The notes beneath the pieces are model-generated. The model searched no databases. It saw nothing but the letters and a program-made list of their open reading frames with translations, and was not told the DNA's origin. This document shows positions 15,445 to 21,462 of a stretch of 22,786 bases of DNA, in pieces. Within the stretch, counting starts at the first letter, position 1. Every line of letters starts with the position of its first letter. This DNA comes from Novosphingopyxis sp038234155 (GTDB lineage Bacteria; Pseudomonadota; Alphaproteobacteria; Sphingomonadales; Sphingomonadaceae): the NCBI GenBank assembly GCA_038234155.1, contig JBBSUT010000023.1:1-22786 (forward strand), in the 5' to 3' direction. Both the position numbers and the translations under genes were made by a program.

Positions 15445-16677
15445 TCAGGTCGGGTTGAATCCGGCTTTCGCTGTGGAGGGGTGCGCATGTGGCGCGGCCT
15501 GTGCCACATCCCTGCTGCGCCAGACCACCCGGAACACGACGATTCCCCCGATAAACAGCATGGGACCCGACAGGGAAACCGGTTGGACGAAGTCGTCGTT
15601 TATGAGGAAGTCGACGATTGCCGTGAGCGAGAACCCGTAGGTGCCGATGATGAGGATCACGGCGGCAATCGTGTATTGTTCTGCCTTACTGGCGTGACGC
15701 ATCACCGTGTCGATCAGCAGGCAGGCTGCGGCGGCCAGCATCGCAAGGTCGTAGTCGTAGTTGTAGGGACTGATCAGCGCCGACACGACGACTCCGGCCC
15801 CCATCAGGACACGCGGTGGCAGCTTGGCGCGGCTGAGCAGGACCAGCGCCCCGAGGGCCGCGGCGACACCTGTCACGTGAAGGGACAGCGCCGCTGCGTG
15901 CCCGAACCCGACGGAAAGACCGAAGGCATAGAGTGATGTCATACGAAAGAGCGGGAACCGCCCATCGTGCAGGGCATCTGCCGTTTCCGCCATGCCCCCT
16001 AGGGCCGCGGCCCAGACACCTGTGCCGAACACCAGCGTTGCAAGCGCCGCAAAGATGCCAATGACCGCGAAGGATTGGACGGCCATGCCCCAGCGGCGAT
16101 CTAGCAGAGACCAGAGGCCAACGCCCAGGGCCAGGTGCGGTTTGATCGCCATCAGACCGAGCGGCACGCCGGACCAGTGCGACCGGCGCAGCGCCAGCAC
16201 GCAGGTCAGCCCGATCAGGCCGCCGGTCAGGAAACTGTTCTGGCCCGACCGGATGATCAGCAGCGTCAGGGGCAGGAAGAGGACGAGGATCGTGTGGAAC
16301 GCGGGGCCGGCCAGCGTCCGGACGACCCAGACGTAGAAGGCCAGCGTCACCACCATGAACAGAATGTAAGATGGTGCGACGGGCAGCAGCGACAGCGGGG
16401 CGACCACCAGATCGAAGAAAGGCGGATAGCTCCAGAACATATCAAAGCCGGTGAAGCCGGGCAGATCGGCCTGTCGCAGCATGAAGGTCTCTACGGCATA
16501 GGCCGCAGACAGGTTGCCTTCCGCGATCATGGTGCTGACCAGATGGAAGATGTCGAAATCCAGCAGGTTCTCTTTCCCGAGCAGGACCGGGAGTGCAAAT
16601 TCGAGTGCCACATATCCGATCAGGGCCGCGGTGACCGCAGCCACCACAGCCAGCGTCGCAGGTTTCAATTGTATCAT
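15445..16677 (-). CDS. Multi-spanning GT-C glycosyltransferase, GT87/DUF2029-like
   Basis: A 410-aa integral membrane protein with about ten hydrophobic segments. The first loop carries LLDFDIF (D40, D42), where GT-C enzymes place catalytic acids. Further family-like motifs are YPPFFDLVVAPLSLLP, IRSGQNSFL, MAIKPHLALG and SPYNYDYDLAML, matching the GT87 (DUF2029) pattern of polyprenyl-phosphate-mannose-dependent transferases. It would act on the periplasmic face, taking sugar from a lipid carrier. ATG 16677 overlaps the TGA of the GtrA-like gene in ATGA. With the two genes upstream it forms a GtrB-GtrA-GtrC-like set, this being the specificity enzyme. Acceptor unknown. Confidence 0.8.
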   Translation of the reverse strand: MIQLKPATLAVVAAVTAALIGYVALEFALPVLLGKENLLDFDIFHLVSTMIAEGNLSAAYAVETFMLRQADLPGFTGFDMFWSYPPFFDLVVAPLSLLPVAPSYILFMVVTLAFYVWVVRTLAGPAFHTILVLFLPLTLLIIRSGQNSFLTGGLIGLTCVLALRRSHWSGVPLGLMAIKPHLALGVGLWSLLDRRWGMAVQSFAVIGIFAALATLVFGTGVWAAALGGMAETADALHDGRFPLFRMTSLYAFGLSVGFGHAAALSLHVTGVAAALGALVLLSRAKLPPRVLMGAGVVVSALISPYNYDYDLAMLAAAACLLIDTVMRHASKAEQYTIAAVILIIGTYGFSLTAIVDFLINDDFVQPVSLSGPMLFIGGIVVFRVVWRSRDVAQAAPHAHPSTAKAGFNPT

Positions 16678-17126
16678 GGGGATACTCCGTATCGCGACTC
16701 CGGTGCTGCGACCGCAAGTCCTGCAAAGACCCAAAGACGGGTCACGAGAAAGGATGACGCCGGCACGACCCCGGCCACCAGCGCCATCGCCAGCCTGATG
16801 TCGCCACCGCTGCGCGTGCAAAGGGCCGTGATCAGGCTGCTGACTGCCAGGGATGTCACCGACAGGACGATGAAGCGGCACAGATGCCGCCACTGCGGAT
16901 CCTGCACCCGGAACGTCACGCGCAGGTGGCCCTGGAACGACACGCCGACGGCAGCGGTGAATCCGGCCAGATTGGCCTGCAGGGGGGACAGGGCAAACAG
17001 GTATGTGGTCAGCAGGGCGACCCCGACATGGGTCAGCGTCGCCGCCACGCCGATGACGGCGAAACGTCCCAACTGGCCCAGCCAGGCCGGTCCGGGCAGC
17101 GAATGCCTGCGCGTGGTCTGTCGCAC
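16674..17126 (-). CDS. GtrA-like membrane protein (lipid-linked sugar flippase family)
   Basis: A 150-aa protein with four predicted hydrophobic helices (FAVIGVAATLTHVGVALLT; NLAGFTAAVGVSF; FIVLSVTSLAVSSLIT; MALVAGVVPASSFLVTR), the size and topology of the GtrA family (PF04138). The start of helix 1 (FAVIGVAAT) and the ending LVTRLWVFA are typical. GtrA proteins are thought to move polyprenyl-phosphate-linked sugar across the inner membrane. The GTG start at 17126 lies 1 nt after the stop of the GtrB-like gene, and its own stop overlaps the GT-C gene by 4 nt, so the three are translated together. Confidence 0.82.
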   Translation of the reverse strand: MRQTTRRHSLPGPAWLGQLGRFAVIGVAATLTHVGVALLTTYLFALSPLQANLAGFTAAVGVSFQGHLRVTFRVQDPQWRHLCRFIVLSVTSLAVSSLITALCTRSGGDIRLAMALVAGVVPASSFLVTRLWVFAGLAVAAPESRYGVSP

Positions 17127-17127
17127 C

Positions 17128-18117
17128 CTAGTCCTCTGTGCCGTAGGTCGACCGGACCACGAACATTGGTCTTTCCCGGACTTCCGTCAGAATGCGGCCG
17201 ATGTATTCCCCCAGGATTCCGATCGCGAACAGGTTCAGGCCGCCGAAGGTCAGGATCAGCAGGACGAGGGAGGCATAGCCCGGCACATCGACACCAAACA
17301 ACAGGGTGCTGACGAAGATGTAGGCCGCGTAGAGAAACGACAGCAGACCAAGCCCGGTGCCGAGATAGGTCCAGATCCGCAGCGGTTTGGTCGTCGATCC
17401 GATGATCCCGTCCAGCGCCATGCCCCACAGCCGCCAGTAGTTCATCGTGGTCTTGCCCCGGCTGCGGGCGTTGCGCGCAAAGGTCACCTCTTCGGTCTTG
17501 AACCCGACCCAGCTGAACAGTGCCTTGTTCAGGCGCACCCGCTCTCCCATCGAGCGCAGGACGTCGACAACCTGCCGGTCCAGCAGGCGGAAATCACCCA
17601 CGTCGGAGGGCATCGGATAGTCCGACAGCGCGTTGAAGGGGTGGTAGAAGGCGCGCGCGGAGGTGCGTTTCGCCCAGCTGTCGCTTGTCCGGTCGCTGCG
17701 GCGGGCGTTGACGATTTTGGCCCCCTGCCGCCATTTGTCGACCATGTCCGGTATGATGCCGACGTCGTCCTGCAGGTCGACGTCGACCGGAACGACGGCA
17801 GCGCCGCGGGCGTGTTCCAGCCCGGCGCAGAGTGCCGCCTCCTTGCCGAAATTGCGCGACAGATTGACGAGGCGAATGGCGGGATTGTTGTGCATGAAGG
17901 ACCGGATCGCGAATTCCGTGCCATCGCGGCTGCCGTCATTGATGAACAGGATTTCGCACCGGATCGATGGCGCCAGTTGTTCAAGGATCGTGGCCGTGGC
18001 ATCCAGAAACGGCCCGATCGCGCTTTCCTCATTATACACGGGGATGACCAGCGTCAGCAGGGTCTGCGTCTCGACGGGGGTGGCGTCGGTCGACAGGTTG
18101 AGTTTGACGATGCTCAT
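17128..18117 (-). CDS. Polyprenyl-phosphate glycosyltransferase, GtrB/DPM1-like
   Basis: A 329-aa family-2 glycosyltransferase with a membrane anchor. The catalytic part has LVIPVYNEES (23-32), FINDGSRDGT (58-67), NFGKEAAL (89-96) and the metal-binding DVDLQDDVG (112-120). Two C-terminal membrane helices follow (about 243-268 and 276-304), then EYIGRILTEVRERPMFVV, the hallmark tail of GtrB/ArnC/YkcC proteins. It transfers a sugar from a nucleotide donor to undecaprenyl phosphate on the cytoplasmic face. It is first of a three-gene unit ahead of the flippase-like and GT-C genes. ATG 18117 is chosen because it begins just before the GT2 domain; an upstream in-frame ATG at 18192 would add an uncharacteristic 25-residue tail. 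The sugar (glucose, mannose or other) is not determined. Confidence 0.9.
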   Translation of the reverse strand: MSIVKLNLSTDATPVETQTLLTLVIPVYNEESAIGPFLDATATILEQLAPSIRCEILFINDGSRDGTEFAIRSFMHNNPAIRLVNLSRNFGKEAALCAGLEHARGAAVVPVDVDLQDDVGIIPDMVDKWRQGAKIVNARRSDRTSDSWAKRTSARAFYHPFNALSDYPMPSDVGDFRLLDRQVVDVLRSMGERVRLNKALFSWVGFKTEEVTFARNARSRGKTTMNYWRLWGMALDGIIGSTTKPLRIWTYLGTGLGLLSFLYAAYIFVSTLLFGVDVPGYASLVLLILTFGGLNLFAIGILGEYIGRILTEVRERPMFVVRSTYGTED

Positions 18118-18433
18118 CGTGTTATCCCATGGCGATGTCCGTGCGTGACGATATGTCTCGCGGTGCTCGGTCAGAAGCATGGGGGGCAACATTGTTCATA
18201 AAATGGCCACCTGTTGCCATATTCGTGAAAAATCCGACCGTGATGTGCCGGGGCCGGTCGGACAACCGGACGTCGGTGTCGTCAGAGCAAACGCGCGCGT
18301 CGCCCGGTCACAGGGCCGCGCGTCCTTTGACAGACGGCCCGCGCGACACCCGACGGCAGGTCGCGCTGGTGTTTGCCGGGGGCACGCGGGTCCGCTAAGA
18401 CGGGCCGACACCTCCTTAAAAGGACCCATCCTC
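18118..18433. promoter_or_regulatory. Divergent regulatory region with a dyad, 316 bp
   Basis: It separates the gtr-like cassette (minus) from the hexose phosphomutase (plus). ATGGC (18203-18207) and GCCAT (18216-18220) are inverted copies across 8 nt, extended outward by TTCAT/GTGAA similarity, in the one A/T-rich patch of the gap; this is a candidate operator for the minus-strand unit. A perfect -35-like TTGACA occurs near 18329-18334, but no good -10 follows. Confidence 0.3.
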
Positions 18434-19828
18434 ATGCCCCCCAAGTTCGGCACCTCCGGCCTGCGCGGCCTTGTCACGGAACTGACGGCTGATCTGGTGG
18501 CGGACCATGTGCGCGCCTTCATCCATGCCTGTCCTGTGGGCACCGGCCTGTTCGTCGCGCGCGATCTGCGGCCGTCGTCGCCCGCCATCGCCGACATGGT
18601 GATCGCCGCGGCGCGGGGCGAGGGGGTGGACGTCACCGACTGTGGCGCTGTGCCGACACCGGCGCTGGCGCTGGCCTCCATGGGCGCGGGGGCTGCGGCG
18701 GTGATGGTGACGGGCAGCCATATCCCTGCCGACCGCAATGGGCTGAAGTTCTATGTCCCGCATGGCGAGATTGGCAAGGCGGATGAGGCGGCGATCTTGG
18801 CGGGGCTGGGGCGGGATGCGGGCGGTCACGCCGGAACAGTGACTGAAAATACGCGCGCCGGGGCGGATTACGTGGCGCGCAACGTGGGCGCCTATGGCCC
18901 CGCGCTGAGGGGGCAGAGGATCGGCGTCTACAGTCACTCCGCCGTGGGCCGCGATTTGCTGCTGGAGATCGTAGCGGGGCTGGGGGCATCGGTTGTGGAA
19001 CTGGGGCGGTCCGAGACCTTTATTCCCGTCGATACGGAGGCTGTCGATCCCGCGATCCGCGCGCAGCTGGGGGACTGGGCGAAGGCGCATGGCCTCGATG
19101 CCATCGTCTCGACCGATGGCGACGGGGACCGACCGCTGCTGACGGACGAGACCGGAGAGGTCATCGTCGGCGACATCCTGGGGCAGATCACCGGGCAGAG
19201 CCTTGGAGCCGAGGTCGCCGTGACGCCGGTGTCGTCGAACACCGGGGCGGAACGCCTGTTCGACCGCGTGGTCCGCACGAAGATCGGCTCGCCCTTCGTG
19301 ATCGCCGGCATGGCGGAGGCCGGGGGGCGTGTCGTAGGCTACGAGGCGAATGGCGGCTTCCTGCTGGGCTTTGATGCGGAAGGCTCCGCGGGGCCGCTGC
19401 CGGCACTGGCGACGCGGGACGCGGTGCTGCCGTTCGTGGCGCCGTTGGTCGCGGCAAAGGAAGGGCTGCGCGCCCTTGTGGCGGCGCAGCCCGCGCGGTT
19501 CACGGCTGCCGACCGGTTACAGGAGGTGCCTACGGAGAAGTCCCTAGCACTGGTGGCGAAGTTCGACACCGACCCGGCGCGGCGCGCAGGCTTCCTTGCG
19601 TTGTTCGACGGGGTCGAGGCCGGGGTGGACCGGACCGACGGGTTGCGCATGACCCTGACCGACGGCCGGATCGTGCACCTGCGCCCCTCGGGCAATGCGC
19701 CGGAACTGCGGTTCTATGCGGAGGCCGACACGGCGCAGGCGGCGCAGGAGACGCTGGCGACGGGGCTGGAGGCGCTAGCGAACGCGTTGAGCACCCGTAA
19801 GCGCTCGCCGTTGGCGAACTGGTCATGA
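18434..19828 (+). CDS. Phosphomannomutase/phosphoglucomutase, 3' end rewritten by IS remnant
   Basis: A 464-aa alpha-D-phosphohexomutase interconverting hexose 6- and 1-phosphates for nucleotide-sugar synthesis. All four active-site loops are present: TGSHIP with catalytic S95 (93-98), metal-binding DGDGDR (228-233), sugar-binding GYEANGG (302-308) and phosphate-binding RPSGNAPELR (417-426). ATG 18434 leads directly into KFGTSGLRG; AAAAGGA lies upstream. The last ~13 residues (STRKRSPLANWS) are not native: that DNA is the antisense of an IS3-type transposase fragment starting near 19787. Only the extreme C-terminal tail is lost, after all catalytic loops, so activity is probably kept. Mannose versus glucose preference is not readable, hence no symbol. 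Confidence 0.9.
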   Translation: MPPKFGTSGLRGLVTELTADLVADHVRAFIHACPVGTGLFVARDLRPSSPAIADMVIAAARGEGVDVTDCGAVPTPALALASMGAGAAAVMVTGSHIPADRNGLKFYVPHGEIGKADEAAILAGLGRDAGGHAGTVTENTRAGADYVARNVGAYGPALRGQRIGVYSHSAVGRDLLLEIVAGLGASVVELGRSETFIPVDTEAVDPAIRAQLGDWAKAHGLDAIVSTDGDGDRPLLTDETGEVIVGDILGQITGQSLGAEVAVTPVSSNTGAERLFDRVVRTKIGSPFVIAGMAEAGGRVVGYEANGGFLLGFDAEGSAGPLPALATRDAVLPFVAPLVAAKEGLRALVAAQPARFTAADRLQEVPTEKSLALVAKFDTDPARRAGFLALFDGVEAGVDRTDGLRMTLTDGRIVHLRPSGNAPELRFYAEADTAQAAQETLATGLEALANALSTRKRSPLANWS

Positions 19829-19967
19829 ATGAAATTCAACGACCAGCGCACATTGGGCTGCGTCTCGACCAAGATGGGGCTCGTGTCCCGACGGCTTTGC
19901 GACGCGCCTTCCGCTTGCGCATTGTCAGCCCTTCTTCGCGGTAGAGCCGATAGATCCGGTTGATGCC
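19787..19967 (-). pseudogene. IS3-family transposase fragment, frameshifted
   Basis: Read on the minus strand the first part gives INRIYRLYREEGLTMRKRKA and RRKAVGTRA, then a 1-nt deletion near 19875-19881 shifts the frame, after which ILVETQPNVRWSLNFIHDQF and RLRVLN follow. This is the pre-core and first catalytic stretch (the D of the DDE triad would be where N replaces D in 'WSLDF') of an IS3-group OrfB transposase. Both ends are missing: the right edge joins an IS21 remnant, the left edge enters the phosphomutase reading frame. Confidence 0.75.
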
Positions 19968-20063
19968 GATAGGCTGACCACCGCTCTGCTCGACCGCCTC
20001 ACGCATCACTGCGAGATCGTCGAAACCGGCAACGAGTCGTGGCGCTTCAAGAACCGCGCATGA
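19968..20063 (+). pseudogene. istB: IS21-family IstB helper ATPase, C-terminal remnant
   Basis: The frame RLTTALLDRLTHHCEIVETG then NESWRFKNRA ending at TGA 20061-20063 is the highly conserved C terminus of IstB-like ATP-binding proteins of IS21 elements. Everything upstream, including the Walker motifs, is absent, cut at the junction with the IS3 fragment. Confidence 0.8.
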
Positions 20064-20088
20064 TCAGGGGCTGTCCCGCCTCCGCAAC

Positions 20089-20388
20089 ATGATCAGCTAC
20101 GTCGGGCCAGACCTTGATTACCACCTTCCGCGGGGGGGGGCAAAATTGCCCGCCGCTGCGATCACCCATATCTGCACGCTCGACTACGTCGCCAAAATGC
20201 TGGCCGAAGATGCCGAACTCCTCGAGGCCATCGTTTATAACAACGAAAATCTGACCTACGGGAGCATTGTAAGCGTTTACGTGGGCCCCGACGAGACGAT
20301 CACAGCCCTGACCGATGACGGTATCGAAGTATCCGTCCGGTTGCGGCGCAGTTTCAGGCTTTTTCGGCCTGCCAGTTCTAGGGCATGA
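20089..20388 (+). CDS. Small hypothetical protein, 3' end replaced by IS66 sequence
   Basis: A 99-aa frame that I cannot assign to a family. The first ~80 residues (MISYVGPDLDYHL... THICTLDYVAKMLAED... GSIVSVYVGPDETITALTDD) look like a genuine acidic cytoplasmic protein. The last 19 (VSVRLRRSFRLFRPASSRA) are abruptly basic and correspond to the end of an IS66-type relic beginning near 20329. So this is probably a gene truncated by transposon insertion and closed by a fortuitous stop. A run of nine G (20132-20140) lies in the coding region. No strong ribosome binding site is visible before ATG 20089. Confidence 0.45.
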   Translation: MISYVGPDLDYHLPRGGAKLPAAAITHICTLDYVAKMLAEDAELLEAIVYNNENLTYGSIVSVYVGPDETITALTDDGIEVSVRLRRSFRLFRPASSRA

Positions 20389-20529
20389 GTTCATCGATGC
20401 GATTGATCTTGTGATCAGGCAAGCGCTGGAGGACCCGTGTGCGCCACGCTTCGGGGTCGAAGTGATTCATCTTGGCCGTCTCGATGAGCGTGTAGGCGAT
20501 GGCGGCCGCTTTTCCGCCGCCTATTCATC
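20329..20529 (-). pseudogene. IS66-family relic: 3' end of tnpC
   Basis: On the minus strand the frame reads AAAIAYTLIETAKMNHFDPE, then AWRTRVLQRLPDHKINRID and ELMP, followed by an in-frame TAG (20378-20380) in place of the usual tryptophan, then NWQAEKA and TGA (20354-20356). This is the conserved C terminus of IS66 TnpC transposases. The probable element end GTATCCGTCCGG starts at 20329. The 5' part is missing; the fragment is abutted at about 20530 by a second, newer IS66 element. Confidence 0.78.
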
Positions 20530-20620
20530 GTATGCGCCGTCCCCGTCCCATTGATTTCCGCGGTTTCGTTTTGCTGACCCAACGGCGAGTCTCGTTCTGA
20601 ACATTCAGAAGGAGATTGCG

Positions 20621-21049
20621 ATGGCGGATGGCGGTGAAGGGTTTGACGGCTGCATCGAGGTTGTGCAGCGGACATGTGGAAATCGGCGCTGGCCGAATGA
20701 TGTGAAGGCGCGGATCGTGGCTGAGAGCTTTCAGCCCGGCGTTCGGGTGGTGGATGTCGCGCGGCGACATGGTCTGGTGGCGCATCAGCTTTCGGATTGG
20801 CGGCGTCAGGCGCGCCAAGGGGAACTTGTCCTTCCGGCGGACGCCATGGCCGGGGTGGCGTCTGACGCTCTGCCAACCTTTGTGCCGGTTTCGGTGGAGC
20901 CTGAGGACGTCGGTCGGTCCTTTGATGCAGGGGGGACCGGCGGTGTCATCACGATCGAGATCGGGAACGATCTTGTTTTGCGGGTTCCGGGCGATGTTCC
21001 GGCAGAGCGAGCAGCAGCGGTGGCGCGCGCGTTGCGAGGCTCGATATGA
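20621..21049 (+). CDS. tnpA: IS66 accessory protein TnpA
   Basis: A 142-aa protein with the transposase-8-type helix-turn-helix near the N terminus: WPNDVKARIVAESFQPGVRV then VDVARRHGLVAHQLSDWRRQ. This is the first ORF of IS66 elements and is needed for their transposition, with a role not well defined. ATG 20621 follows AGAAGGAGATTGCG, a strong ribosome binding site. Its TGA overlaps the tnpB ATG by 4 nt. Confidence 0.9.
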   Translation: MADGGEGFDGCIEVVQRTCGNRRWPNDVKARIVAESFQPGVRVVDVARRHGLVAHQLSDWRRQARQGELVLPADAMAGVASDALPTFVPVSVEPEDVGRSFDAGGTGGVITIEIGNDLVLRVPGDVPAERAAAVARALRGSI

Positions 21050-21399
21050 TTGTCGCGGGACAGCGCCAGCCAATCCTGATCGCGACGCGGCCGGTAGACT
21101 TCCGCTGCGGGCATAGGGCGCTGGCGCTGATCGTGCAGACCGAGCTGAAGCTTGATCCGCATTCCGGTGTGACGGTCATATTCCGTTCGAAACGCGGCGA
21201 CAGGCTGAAGATTTTGGTTTGGGATGGAACAGGTCTCGTGATGGTCTACAAAGTTTTGGAACAAGGTAGCTTTGCCTGGCCCAAGGTTCAGGACGGGACA
21301 ATGCGACTGTCGCGAGCCCAGCACGAGGCATTGTTCGAAGGTCTCGACTGGCGCCGGATCGTTGCACAGCGGGTCACTCCACCGCGTGCAGCGGGATGA
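21046..21399 (+). CDS. tnpB: IS66 accessory protein TnpB
   Basis: A 117-aa protein of the IS66 Orf2 family (PF05717). Diagnostic text includes ATRPVDFRCGHRALALIVQ, DPHSGVTVIFRSKRGDRLKI and LVWDGTGLVMVYKVLEQGSF. It is translated by coupling from tnpA (ATGA overlap) and precedes tnpC by 63 bp. It is unrelated to the RNA-guided TnpB of IS200/IS605. Confidence 0.93.
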   Translation: MIVAGQRQPILIATRPVDFRCGHRALALIVQTELKLDPHSGVTVIFRSKRGDRLKILVWDGTGLVMVYKVLEQGSFAWPKVQDGTMRLSRAQHEALFEGLDWRRIVAQRVTPPRAAG

Positions 21400-21462
21400 T
21401 TTTGAATTCTGTTTCGACGTTGTTTTATTGGCTTTTCCTATCTGGACTGGCTATAAATCCGC

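Noticed and set aside
16135..18201. A 688-codon open frame on the plus strand
   Set aside because: It lies antisense to three recognisable, tightly coupled membrane and glycosyltransferase genes; its translation is low-complexity and arginine-, glutamine- and histidine-rich, as expected of a GC-rich shadow frame.
18329..18352. TTGACA as a strong sigma-70 promoter for the phosphomutase
   Set aside because: The -35 hexamer is perfect, but at 16-18 nt spacing the sequence is GC-rich with no -10 resemblance, so it is only mentioned and not called.
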